41,223 nt of DNA from an uncultured Campylobacter sp. Lineage in GTDB: Bacteria > Campylobacterota > Campylobacteria > Campylobacterales > Campylobacteraceae. Under the pieces are notes generated by a model. The model had not been told where the DNA came from. It ran no database searches and was given only the letters and a program-made list of their open reading frames with translations. The position numbers and the translations under genes were made by a program. Position 1 is the stretch's first letter. Every line of letters begins with the position of its first letter. The stretch lies in contig NZ_CALHGM010000021.1 in the NCBI RefSeq assembly GCF_938030145.1, forward strand, positions 1-41,223, read 5' to 3'. Positions 24,296-32,292 of this stretch are shown piece after piece.

Positions 24296-25383
24296 CAGCG
24301 CGCCCTTTCGCAGCACAGCAGCGTGTGTCCGACGCCCAGCCCGTCGTGAATTTGCGAAATTTTAAGTCCCGCGCGCTGAGCAAATTTAATCATATCGTCC
24401 GAGTGATAAATTTTGCTATTGCCGTTTGCCATCGCGGCGAAATACACGCTGATCTGCGTCATACTATACGCGGCGGTTTCGTAGCGCTGCCTATCCCAAA
24501 ACGGCTCCAAAATATAAAGCCGCGCCTGCTCGCTCATCGACTCCGCCGCACGCGAGAGGATGCTTACGATCTGCTCCTCTGCAAAGCAGTCCAAAAACTG
24601 ACTAAGCCAGATCGCGTCAAAGCCGCGCGGAAAGCGCGTAGCAGCATCTAGCAGATCGGCCGCAAGCCCCTCTATGCGCTCAGCGCCCTGCGCGCCTGCG
24701 ACGGCGTCTTTCATCATCGAAATTTGCCCCGCAAGATCCATTATCGTGACGCGCACATTTTCATCGTAGCCTACGCACCGCTTAGCAAAGCGCCCCGTGT
24801 TGCCGCCTACGTCTAAAATTTTATCCGTCTTGCGCGAGAAAATGATCTCTAGCGCGGGCTCAAACGCCAAATCCGAATAAAAATGATCAAACGCGAGCCA
24901 GCTCTTGCGCACGTGCGGCGGCAGATGCGAAAGCGCCTCGTAGATCGTAGCCCACTGCCCAAAAACCTTTAACCCCTCTGGTTTGCCCGATTTTAGCGTC
25001 TCTTCGAGCCTAAATAGCCCCTCGTAGCACACGTCGTGGATGAAGTCCATATCCACGCCGACGAGCTCGTCGGTGAGCAGAAAATATCCCGCCTTGCTAA
25101 GCCGAAATTTCTCGCCGCACAGCAGCACCGTGCCGATGCTAAGCGAGCTTTCCAAAAGCAGCTTTACGGCGTATTCGCTAAGCGAGGTCTTCTTCGCGAT
25201 CTCTTCTATACTTAGTCCGTCCCGCGCCTCATTAAGCGCGCTTAAAATTCCAAATTTTTTCATCAGCCGCGAGACTTGAAAGACCACCGGCGCAAAGGCG
25301 ATCTCATTCGCCGTCCGCTGCGCCTCGCCCGCGCTTTGGCGCTCCGCGGCGTAACGGTCTAAAAGATGTTTAGGGAGTTTCAT
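24295..25383 (-). CDS. SAM-dependent methyltransferase, O-methyltransferase family 2 type
   Basis: A 362-residue protein. Residues 25-105 form a winged-helix dimerisation domain (GLSIEEIAKKTSLSEYAVKL), and a class I SAM-binding domain follows with motif I ILDVGGNTGRFA at 189-200, an acidic residue at IMDLAG, and LSQFLDCF as the later catalytic-side motif. This layout is that of plant-type/hydroxyneurosporene O-methyltransferases, usually acting on small hydroxylated compounds. The substrate is unknown and no biosynthetic cluster is seen. It heads the two-gene unit with the paralogue above. Confidence 0.82.
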   Translation of the reverse strand: MKLPKHLLDRYAAERQSAGEAQRTANEIAFAPVVFQVSRLMKKFGILSALNEARDGLSIEEIAKKTSLSEYAVKLLLESSLSIGTVLLCGEKFRLSKAGYFLLTDELVGVDMDFIHDVCYEGLFRLEETLKSGKPEGLKVFGQWATIYEALSHLPPHVRKSWLAFDHFYSDLAFEPALEIIFSRKTDKILDVGGNTGRFAKRCVGYDENVRVTIMDLAGQISMMKDAVAGAQGAERIEGLAADLLDAATRFPRGFDAIWLSQFLDCFAEEQIVSILSRAAESMSEQARLYILEPFWDRQRYETAAYSMTQISVYFAAMANGNSKIYHSDDMIKFAQRAGLKISQIHDGLGVGHTLLCCERAR

Positions 25384-25586
25384 TTTCGATCCTGCTCGTG
25401 TAAATTTCGCAAAATTTTAGCAAAAAATTCTAACTTTTCTTGCGCCCGCTAAGAATTTGCGCGCATCTTAGAATTTTGCGATGAAATTTTAAAATTCCGT
25501 CTTAAAATTTATGGAATTTTAGTTAAAATCTTTTCATCAAAATTTCGCGTAAAAGCTCTGCGAAAATGTCAAATTTAGGAGAATCC

Positions 25587-26594
25587 TTGAAGCTTCAAAT
25601 GTCCTTGATGTCGGTTGCTTGCGTCATAATCATCCTGGCTGGTCTTAAAGCCGCGCAGGCTATCGTCGTGCCATTTTTGCTAGCTATTTTCATCACGGTG
25701 CTCGTCTCGCCGCTGGTGCTTTATGTCCAAAAGATCCGCGTCGGGCGCGTTTTTAGCTTCCTCATCATCACTTTCGCTTTCGTGGCGATTATAGTGTTTT
25801 TCGGCGCAGTCATCTTCGATGCGATCAAGGAATTTTCAGCGCGCCTGCCCGAGCTTCAAGCGAAATTTGAAGAGGTGCTAGGAGGCGTGAGTGCGAAGCT
25901 CTCTCGATTCGGCATAGAGCTTAACGCCGCAAGCCTAGGCATCGATCCGAGCGAAGCCGCCGCGCAGCTATCGGCATTACTGCGTAAGACAGGCTCAATA
26001 GTTTCGACGGGATTTTTCATTTTTATAATGGTTTCATTTATGGTCTTTGAAAGCTCCGTGATCGACGAAAAAATCTGCTATTTTTCGCAAAGTAGCCGCG
26101 CTACGCACACTTTCGTGAAGAAATTTGCCTCCAGCCTCAAAAAATATCTGCTAATCAAAACTATCGCTTCAGCTTGCACCGGTGCGCTCATCGGGCTTGG
26201 GCTGTGGGCTCTTGGTGTTCCATATGCCGCGCTGTGGGGGATTTTAGCCTTCGTGCTAAATTTCATCCCCACCATTGGCTCGATCGTAGCGGTCTTTCCG
26301 ACGCTTTTCGTGACATTAGCTACGATGGATATAAGCTCTAGCATCTGGACTATCGCAATCTATTTAGTCGTAAACGTAGCGATCGGAAATATCATCGAGC
26401 CGCGATTTTTAGGACAAGGGCTCGGGCTTTCAACGATCAGCGTGCTTGCAGGGCTACTGTTGTGGGGCTTCGTGCTTGGTATCGGCGGGCTATTTTTGGC
26501 TGTACCGCTTACGATGAGCTTGCAAATCGCGCTTGCCTCAAACGACAAAACACGCTTCATCGCGACTCTATTAAGCAACAAGGTCGAAAGATAA
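25587..26594 (+). CDS. AI-2E family transporter (PerM/TqsA type)
   Basis: TTG 25587 is preferred to ATG 25566, because TAGGAG precedes the TTG by 5 bases and the ATG has no ribosome binding site; this gives 335 residues. The pattern is that of the AI-2E/UPF0118 family: two helix pairs at the N-terminus, a soluble amphipathic region (about 75-135), then four to five helices with the conserved segment LWGILAFVLNFIPTIGSIVA and the C-terminal GLLLWGFVLGIGGLFLAVPL. Members export autoinducer-2 (TqsA) or act as Na/H antiporters; the role here cannot be chosen. The gene stands alone. Confidence 0.88.
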   Translation: MKLQMSLMSVACVIIILAGLKAAQAIVVPFLLAIFITVLVSPLVLYVQKIRVGRVFSFLIITFAFVAIIVFFGAVIFDAIKEFSARLPELQAKFEEVLGGVSAKLSRFGIELNAASLGIDPSEAAAQLSALLRKTGSIVSTGFFIFIMVSFMVFESSVIDEKICYFSQSSRATHTFVKKFASSLKKYLLIKTIASACTGALIGLGLWALGVPYAALWGILAFVLNFIPTIGSIVAVFPTLFVTLATMDISSSIWTIAIYLVVNVAIGNIIEPRFLGQGLGLSTISVLAGLLLWGFVLGIGGLFLAVPLTMSLQIALASNDKTRFIATLLSNKVER

Positions 26595-26598
26595 AGCG

Positions 26599-26623
26599 AA
26601 ATTCCGCGGAATTTTAAAATTCC
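26599..26623. repeat. Two overlapping 16-bp perfect palindromes
   Basis: AAATTCCGCGGAATTT at 26599-26614 and GGAATTTTAAAATTCC at 26608-26623 are both perfect palindromes and share seven bases. Three RAATTY cores occur in 25 bases, starting 5 bases after the transporter stop codon. They could be protein-binding sites, an RNA hairpin or chance products of the recurrent core. Confidence 0.8.
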
Positions 26624-26671
26624 ATCAATTTTAGCTTGAGCGCGCTCAAGAGTATTTTTGTCTCTTTTAGA

Positions 26672-26677
26672 TAAAAT
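26672..26677 (+). promoter_or_regulatory. Putative -10 box for the YgbA-like gene
   Basis: TAAAAT preceded by GA, 19 bases before the ATG, with TTTTTG and TCTCTTTTAG upstream. The leader would be short and contains AAAGGA as ribosome binding site. Confidence 0.35.
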
Positions 26678-26695
26678 CCGCCCAAAGGATCAAAT

Positions 26696-27055
26696 ATGAC
26701 TAGCGAAAAATTTATTTACGAAGTAAATACGGTGACGAAATTTATTCAAATTTACTGCGATGGTAAGCATGTGGATGCGCCTAAAAGAGATGGTGCCGTG
26801 CTTCATGACTACAAAGACGATAAGGGGCTAGTGCAGACGCACTTTCATCTCTGTAGCGACTGCGAGCGGATGTTGCGTTACGCCTACGCACGCCTGCGCG
26901 CCTGCCCGCATACCGAAAAGCCACGCTGTCACCACTGCCCGCATCCGTGCTACGAGCGCGAAATGTGGGTAAATATGGCTAAGATGATGAAATATAGCGG
27001 TATGAAGCTTGGGCTTACGAAGATCAAAAAACTTTTTTCGTTTAAAAAAAGCTAA
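26696..27055 (+). CDS. YgbA-like protein (nitrous oxide-stimulated promoter family)
   Basis: A 119-residue protein matching the cysteine layout of the 'nitrous oxide-stimulated promoter' family: IQIYCDGKH at about 22-30, LCSDCERMLRYAYARLRACP at about 52-71, CHHCPHPCYE at about 79-88, and a conserved MKYSGMKL near 98. The Cys/His set suggests metal binding. In E. coli, YgbA is linked to the nitrosative-stress response and recovery of growth. No nitric-oxide regulator is adjacent, so regulation here is unknown. AAAGGA precedes the ATG by 6 bases. Confidence 0.82.
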   Translation: MTSEKFIYEVNTVTKFIQIYCDGKHVDAPKRDGAVLHDYKDDKGLVQTHFHLCSDCERMLRYAYARLRACPHTEKPRCHHCPHPCYEREMWVNMAKMMKYSGMKLGLTKIKKLFSFKKS

Positions 27056-27279
27056 TTTGTGCGGGCAATTTAGCTAGAGTTTGCGGGTAAAATTTATCTT
27101 TGCAAGCTCGCTTCATCCTTATGCAAAAAAGTATAAAAAGCGGCGTGAGAACAAGCGCAAAAAAGATATAAAAATCAATCAAAATACTAAATCTTAGCGC
27201 GTAAAATTCTACCTCGCAAACACAAATCCTCCACAATCCTTGATAATAAATAATTAAATTTGAGTTTATAGTTTTAAGT

Positions 27280-27285
27280 TAGAAT
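27280..27285 (+). promoter_or_regulatory. Putative -10 box for the triple-repeat gene
   Basis: TAGAAT, preceded by AAGT, 23 bases upstream of the ATG, at the end of an AT-rich stretch. The ribosome binding site AAAGGAG follows. Confidence 0.35.
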
Positions 27286-27308
27286 TGTGCCCAATCAAAG
27301 GAGAAAAT

Positions 27309-28085
27309 ATGAAGGTCATTACCATCGCGGTCGTTAACGGCAGGGTCGTAAACGAAAAGGAATTAATCGCGTCCATCGCCGATTATGACGATTTTACCGC
27401 GGTTGCCGAACAACTCCGCAAAGGGCTGAAATCGAGATATTTTACATCTAGAGAGCATGCGAGGATCTACAAAAAAATCAGCGTCGAGACGGGTTTTAGG
27501 CGCGTGCGATTCGACTACAAGCCATATAAAGATAAAATTTCAAACCTTATTGCCGAGGGCTATACCGTCAAGGCGATCTTAAAAAAGATCGGCGAGGAGG
27601 ACGAAGCGTTCAAAAATGCCGTTACTGCGCCCGGGCTTACGCACTTTATCTCCGTGACGTTCAAAGATGAAAAAACAAGACTTCGCGCAATCGCAAAAAA
27701 AAGCGAAGATTTCTTATACGCATATCGCTTTGAGATCAAGAAAATGCACTTTCAAGGCGTTAGCAATAAAGAAATTTTAAAATATATGAAGGCTCATTAC
27801 GAAAAGGATTTTGCCAAAGTAAGCGAGCGCGATCTAGCGGCTTTTATCGAGGCAAACGCGGTGCTGGATACCGACCGCAAACTCTCGCTGTATAAAAAGC
27901 CGAGCCTTTACGATCCGCATTTTAGCGAGATTATGAAGCTTTACGCAAGCGGCATGCGAGTCTATGATATCTGGAAGACGCTTAAAGCCAAATACCCCGA
28001 GTTAGCCAAGCTTCAGGCGCCGAGCCTTTATCAGTTCATCGCAAACAACGCCCTTGGCAAAGCTAAATATATGCAAAAAGACTGA
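27309..28085 (+). CDS. Triple-repeat, HTH-like basic protein of unknown function
   Basis: ATG 27309 with AAAGGAG 6-7 bases upstream gives 258 residues. Three degenerate repeats of about 44 residues are visible: 73-114 (YKDKISNLIAEGYTVKAILK), 139-182 (YRFEIKKMHFQGVSNKEILK) and 204-246 (HFSEIMKLYASGMRVYDIWK), each ending with L..FI. The unit 'E-I-x2-L-x3-G-x5-I-x3-L-K' looks like a helix-turn-helix of recombinase/regulator type. The protein is rich in Lys and Arg and has no signal or membrane segment. A DNA-binding role is inference; no named family is recognised. Confidence 0.75.
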   Translation: MKVITIAVVNGRVVNEKELIASIADYDDFTAVAEQLRKGLKSRYFTSREHARIYKKISVETGFRRVRFDYKPYKDKISNLIAEGYTVKAILKKIGEEDEAFKNAVTAPGLTHFISVTFKDEKTRLRAIAKKSEDFLYAYRFEIKKMHFQGVSNKEILKYMKAHYEKDFAKVSERDLAAFIEANAVLDTDRKLSLYKKPSLYDPHFSEIMKLYASGMRVYDIWKTLKAKYPELAKLQAPSLYQFIANNALGKAKYMQKD

Positions 28086-28166
28086 TATGTCCGCGCTTCT
28101 TTTCAAATTTTACTTTCAAATTTAAAATTTCGCCGCAATAAATCGATGAAAGCCGGTGAAATTTCG

Positions 28167-28712
28167 ATGAAAACCTGCGTCATTCTCTGCGGCGGCAAAA
28201 GCTCGCGTTTCGGCAGCGACAAAACGCTGTTTCCATTTCGCGGGCATCCCAGCATGACGCACTTTCTTTTTTCGCGCTTAAGCTGTGAGTTTGAGCGGGT
28301 TTTCGCCTGCGCCAAAAGCTCTAAATTTAACCCGCCGCTTCCTATGATCTACGACGAATTTGAGGAATTTTCGCCGATGGGCGCGCTGTATTCGGCGTTG
28401 AAACCATTTAGCGGCGGGCGCTTTTTTATCACCCCCGCCGATATGCCATTTGTAGAAATTTCCACCATTCGCGCTCTTAGCGAGCAGGAGGGGCAAATTT
28501 GCGTGGCGGGCGACGAGACGCACAGACATAGCCTATGCGGATTTTTTGACGCAGCTCTCGCTCCGCACGCGCTTGAGCTCTACCGCGCAGGAGAGCATAA
28601 GATCGGCACGCTCATCGGATCTGCAAATTCCAAAGTGCTAAATTTCAAAAACAAAGAGCAGTTTTTAAATATAAATTATCAAAACGATTTAAAGGGCGCA
28701 GATGAAATTTAA
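28167..28712 (+). CDS. mobA: Molybdenum cofactor guanylyltransferase MobA
   Basis: ATG 28167 is preferred over ATG 28146 because the nucleotide-binding strand starts there (MKTCVILCGGKSSRFGSDK); 181 residues. The motif GGKSSRFGSDK is the MobA signature, followed by SPMGALYSAL and the metal-binding TPADMPFV. The enzyme attaches GMP to Mo-molybdopterin to form the bis-MGD cofactor of periplasmic and membrane molybdoenzymes such as formate dehydrogenase and nitrate reductase, which Campylobacter use widely. It overlaps pldA by 11 bases. Only a weak ribosome binding site is seen. Confidence 0.88.
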   Translation: MKTCVILCGGKSSRFGSDKTLFPFRGHPSMTHFLFSRLSCEFERVFACAKSSKFNPPLPMIYDEFEEFSPMGALYSALKPFSGGRFFITPADMPFVEISTIRALSEQEGQICVAGDETHRHSLCGFFDAALAPHALELYRAGEHKIGTLIGSANSKVLNFKNKEQFLNINYQNDLKGADEI

Positions 28713-29838
28713 AGCTTTAGCGCTCGCGCTTTGTGCCATGAGTCTAGCCGCGCAAGACCTGACCGAGCTGTACGCAAAGGCTAGCGAATACGAGGCCAAA
28801 GGCGATTACAAAAACGCGATGATCTATTACAAAAAGATCGCCGCGGCAAGCCTAGCGGATAAAGGCGATAAACCGCGCCGAAAAGTCGCAGAAAATTCTA
28901 CCTCGTCCGCAGAAAACCGCGCTTCGCACGATGATGCCGCCGTTTTACACTCCGCCAAACCGCAAAATTCTTTAGCACAAAATTCCGCCATGGCAAAATC
29001 CAGCGCACTAAATTCCGCTGCATCAAATTTCGCAGACGCAGGCTCGGCTGCGTCGGGCTCCGCGTCAAATTTAGCATCGAATTCCGCCTCGCTCCCGCAA
29101 AATTCCGCTGCACTAAATTCCGCGCCGCAAGGCGAGCAAAATGGCCGAAATTTTGGATTTTTGGGGCTTAAATACTACGAGCCGATCTATATGCTTTTCA
29201 CCCACGATTTCAGTAAAAAGCCCGATCGCAAGGCGGATGAGCTGCATTTTGAGTTTAGCTTCGAGCGCCCGATCACCTACGACGCGCTGGGGTTTGGAGA
29301 AAAAATTTCATTCGCTTACGCGCAAAATTCCTGGTGGCAGATCACGCAAGATAGCGCGCCTTTTCGCGAGAGTAACTACCGCCCCGAGCTCTACGTTAGC
29401 GCGCCGGTGCCGTTTGCGGATGAGCTAAAGATCGGCGCCATGCACGAATCAAACGGCAAGGGCGGCGAGGAATCGCGCTCGTGGAATAGGCTCTACGCGC
29501 AAAGCACCTGGAGCGCGGACGGATTTTCGATCACGCCTAGGGCGTGGTATGCGTTTTGGCTGGACCGCACGAACGAGGACATCGCGGATTATATGGGCTA
29601 CGGCGATCTGCGCGCATCATACACCTTCGGCAAGCAGCGACTTAGCGCTCTGTGGCGAAACAACCTGCATTTTGACGGCAGTAACCGCGGCGCGATCGAG
29701 CTAAACTACAGCTTCCCGATCTTTAATAGCGGATTTTACGGCTATCTGCGCTACTTCAATGGCTACGGCGAAAGCCTAGCGGACTACAAACGCAGCGTCA
29801 ATAAGATCGGCATCGGACTTTCTTTCGTGGAATTTTAA
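28702..29838 (+). CDS. pldA: Outer-membrane phospholipase A with TPR-like start and low-complexity linker
   Basis: A 378-residue exported protein. It has a signal peptide MKFKALALALCAMSLAAQ, a TPR-like helix pair (ELYAKASEYEAKGDYKNAM, about 22-45), a 90-residue Ala/Ser/Asn-rich linker (about 60-150), then the OMPLA beta-barrel from about 155. Catalytic residues fit OMPLA: H248 and S250 in MHESNG and N262 in SWNRLY, the same H-x-S and 12-residue spacing as E. coli H142/S144/N156. NGYGESLADY near the C-terminus and a terminal Phe are typical barrel features. OMPLA hydrolyses phospholipids that reach the outer leaflet and is linked to haemolysis in Campylobacter. The linker holds ten phase-locked RAATTY cores. 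Confidence 0.92.
   Translation: MKFKALALALCAMSLAAQDLTELYAKASEYEAKGDYKNAMIYYKKIAAASLADKGDKPRRKVAENSTSSAENRASHDDAAVLHSAKPQNSLAQNSAMAKSSALNSAASNFADAGSAASGSASNLASNSASLPQNSAALNSAPQGEQNGRNFGFLGLKYYEPIYMLFTHDFSKKPDRKADELHFEFSFERPITYDALGFGEKISFAYAQNSWWQITQDSAPFRESNYRPELYVSAPVPFADELKIGAMHESNGKGGEESRSWNRLYAQSTWSADGFSITPRAWYAFWLDRTNEDIADYMGYGDLRASYTFGKQRLSALWRNNLHFDGSNRGAIELNYSFPIFNSGFYGYLRYFNGYGESLADYKRSVNKIGIGLSFVEF
28893..29153 (+). repeat. Phase-locked RAATTY low-complexity linker in pldA
   Basis: Ten cores start at 28893, 28965, 28980, 29010, 29025, 29067, 29079, 29100, 29115 and 29148. Intervals of 72, 15, 30, 15, 42, 12, 21, 15 and 33 bases are all multiples of three. They encode repeated NS, NF and NL pairs set in Ala/Ser (for example QNSAALNSAP). 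Density is about 38 per kb against about 5 per kb counted in pckA. Confidence 0.85.
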
Positions 29839-29952
29839 TGCCATCTGCACAGAGTTGCGAGCTAAATTTGAACTCACGACTCGTTGTGCGTCTTAAAATA
29901 GCACCAAATTTCAACCGCTTTTAAATTTCTTAGAAATTAATATTGTTTTAGC

Positions 29953-29958
29953 TAAAAT
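29953..29958 (+). promoter_or_regulatory. Putative -10 box for ilvE
   Basis: TAAAAT preceded by GC, 33 bases upstream of the ilvE ATG in an AT-rich stretch. AAAGGATC forms the ribosome binding site. Confidence 0.4.
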
Positions 29959-29991
29959 CGCAGATTAAATTTTAAACAAAAGGATCAAGAA

Positions 29992-30918
29992 ATGGCACAA
30001 ATTCAAGAGGCCGAGCTCATCTGGAAAGACGGCAAGCTAATCCCATGGGCAGAGGCCACTACCCACGTTTTGACGCACTCTTTGCACTACGGAAATGCCG
30101 TATTTGAGGGCGTACGCGCCTATAAAACCGACAAAGGTTATGCGATTTTTCGCTTGGACGAGCACACTCGCAGACTTGAAATTTCGGCAAAACTCTGCCT
30201 AATCAAGCTTCCGTTTAGCTTCGAGCAGCTTCGTCAGGCCCAGATCGACGTCGTCGCGAAAAACCTCTTCGATCAGACCGTTTATATCCGCCCGCTAGCG
30301 TACTTCGGCTACGGCTCGATGGGCGTTTCGTCCAAGGACTGCTCTGTAAATGTCGTCGTCGCAGCGTGGCAGTGGGGCGCGTATATGGGCGAAGAGGCGC
30401 TACGCAAGGGCATCAAGGCTAAAATTTCATCGTGGATAAAGCCGGCGCAATTTTCGATGATGGCAAAAGCCAAAGCGAGCGCGAATTATTTCAACTCGCA
30501 GATGGCAAATTTCGAAGCGGTCGATGCGGGATACGATGAGGCGATACTGCTCGATCCGCAGGGCTTCGTCGCGGAGGGGCCGGGCGAGTGCCTATTTATC
30601 GTAAAAGAGGGCGTCATCATCACTCCGCCTAACGACACCAGCCTAGAGAGCATCACTCAAAATTCAGTCATAGAAATCGCGCGCAGCCTAGGCTACGAAG
30701 TCCGCAGAGAGCGCATCGCTCGCGATCAGCTCTATGCCGCGGACGAAGCGTTTTTTACTGGCACCGCCGCGGAGGTCACGCCGATTAGCAATATCGACGG
30801 TAGGATCATCGGCAAGGGCGAGATGGGCGAGATCACGAGTCACTTGCAAAAGGCGTATTTCGCCGCCGTCACGGGCAAAGACCCTAAATTTGAGCATTGG
30901 CTCACATACGTTAAATAA
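29992..30918 (+). CDS. ilvE: Branched-chain amino acid aminotransferase
   Basis: A 308-residue fold-type IV PLP enzyme that transfers the amino group between glutamate and the 2-oxo acids of valine, leucine and isoleucine. HSLHYGNAVFEGVRAY at 29-44, RPLAYFGYG at 100-108, the PLP lysine K161 in AKASANYFNSQ and the phosphate-binding segment VAEGPGECLF are all typical. FFTGTAAEVTPI near 255 also fits IlvE rather than D-amino acid transaminases. It is followed after 8 bases by the SPFH gene, the same order I recall in C. jejuni, probably as one transcript. Confidence 0.95.
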   Translation: MAQIQEAELIWKDGKLIPWAEATTHVLTHSLHYGNAVFEGVRAYKTDKGYAIFRLDEHTRRLEISAKLCLIKLPFSFEQLRQAQIDVVAKNLFDQTVYIRPLAYFGYGSMGVSSKDCSVNVVVAAWQWGAYMGEEALRKGIKAKISSWIKPAQFSMMAKAKASANYFNSQMANFEAVDAGYDEAILLDPQGFVAEGPGECLFIVKEGVIITPPNDTSLESITQNSVIEIARSLGYEVRRERIARDQLYAADEAFFTGTAAEVTPISNIDGRIIGKGEMGEITSHLQKAYFAAVTGKDPKFEHWLTYVK

Positions 30919-30926
30919 GGACGCGC

Positions 30927-32003
30927 ATGCCAGCGGATTTGAATGATTATTTTAATAAGAAAAACAGCGACAAAAAAGGCGGGAATTTAAATTTTAAAAT
31001 TCCTAATTTCGGAGGGATAGGCAAGTTTAGCGGCGTGCTTTACGTGATAATCGCGCTAATCGCGCTGCTCGTGATTGCAAAGCCCTTCGTCACGATCCAA
31101 TCGGGCGAAGTGGGGATCAAGTCAAATTTAGGTAAATACGATCCGACGCCTCTTGGCGCGGGACTTCACTTTTTCGTGCCGTTCATACAAAACATCTTCG
31201 TAGTCGATACCCGCATGCGTATCATCAACTACACCAGCAGCGAGGATTTGAGCTCGGATATGCCAGCTAAAAGCGGCGCAGGCGGCATTATCCGTAAAAA
31301 TTCCCTCTCGGTTTTGGATTCGCGAAATTTGCCCGTCAGCATCGACATTACCGTGCAATACAGGCTCAACGAAGCTACGGCACCCAACACGATCGCCGAG
31401 TGGGGCTTTTTGTGGGAGGATAAGATCATCGACCCGCGCGTAAAGGACGTCGTGCGTAGCGTCATCGGCAACTACACCGCCGAAGAGCTGCCTACCAAAC
31501 GCGACGAGATCGCTAAAGCGATCGACGACGGCATCCGCAAAACTATCGAATCGCTGGCGAATTCGCCCGTAGATCTGCTAGCCGTGCAGCTTCGCGAGAT
31601 CATCCTGCCGGCGAAGGTAAAAGAGCAGATCGAGCGCGTGCAGATCGCCAAGCAGGAGGCTGAGCGCACTAAATACGAGGTCGAGCGCGCAAATCAAGAG
31701 GCACTTAAAAAGGCTGCTCTTGCCAAAGGTAACGCAGACGCCGTTAAAATTGAGGCTCAAGGTCGCGCCGATGCCGCCAAGATCGAAGCCGACGCGCAAG
31801 CTTACGCCAACAAAGAGATCGCAAAGAGTTTGGATGCAAATCTTTTAAGCCTCAAGCAGATCGAGACGCAGGCTAAATTTAACGAAGCGTTGCGCGAAAA
31901 CAGCGACGCGAAAATTTTCCTAACTCCTGGCGGCGCGGTGCCTAATATCTGGGTCGATACGAAAGATAAGGCAAAGCAAAGCGCCATCGAGCGGGAAAAT
32001 TAA
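30927..32003 (+). CDS. SPFH/prohibitin-family membrane protein (HflK/HflC-like)
   Basis: A 358-residue protein with a single N-terminal membrane helix at about 35-53 (YVIIALIALLVIAKPFV), then the SPFH domain beginning TIQSGEVGIKSNLGKY and including PLGAGLHFFVPFIQ, and a long Ala/Glu/Lys coiled coil at about 230-315. Such proteins oligomerise into large cages at the membrane and, as HflKC, regulate FtsH proteolysis. No hflK/hflC pair or ftsH adjoins, so this is a lone prohibitin-type protein. ATG 30927 follows an AAGGA at about 8 bases; it is co-directional with ilvE. Confidence 0.9.
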   Translation: MPADLNDYFNKKNSDKKGGNLNFKIPNFGGIGKFSGVLYVIIALIALLVIAKPFVTIQSGEVGIKSNLGKYDPTPLGAGLHFFVPFIQNIFVVDTRMRIINYTSSEDLSSDMPAKSGAGGIIRKNSLSVLDSRNLPVSIDITVQYRLNEATAPNTIAEWGFLWEDKIIDPRVKDVVRSVIGNYTAEELPTKRDEIAKAIDDGIRKTIESLANSPVDLLAVQLREIILPAKVKEQIERVQIAKQEAERTKYEVERANQEALKKAALAKGNADAVKIEAQGRADAAKIEADAQAYANKEIAKSLDANLLSLKQIETQAKFNEALRENSDAKIFLTPGGAVPNIWVDTKDKAKQSAIEREN

Positions 32004-32292
32004 AATTTCAGGCGGTTATACGCCCCGATTTCGCGAACTAAATTTAATAGCGAGTTGCTCCGGGCGCATAAGCTTAACTCGTAATTTTGCGAGCCAAGCT
32101 TAGTAGCGAGTGAAAGCTCGTGACGAGCAGAACTCGCGCCCGTTACGGTTTAAGTCTAGCGGTCGCTTAAAATTTAGCCGCTAGATTTGTCCTTTAAATT
32201 TACGAGGCATGCCGCTTCGTAAATTCACAACTCAAATTCCGCGTGCGGCGGCTAAATTCAGGGCGCGCGACTTCGCAAACTAAGGATCAAAG

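Noticed and set aside
27042..27236. Minus-strand frame of 64 codons with hydrophobic start
   Set aside because: TTG start with the only AGGA directly adjacent to it, overlap with the YgbA-like gene, and no homology recognised. A small membrane protein cannot be fully excluded.
32004..32292. Short repeated AGCGAGT/AGCTCG pieces before hisIE
   Set aside because: Too short and irregular for a repeat array or CRISPR; no constant spacer length.
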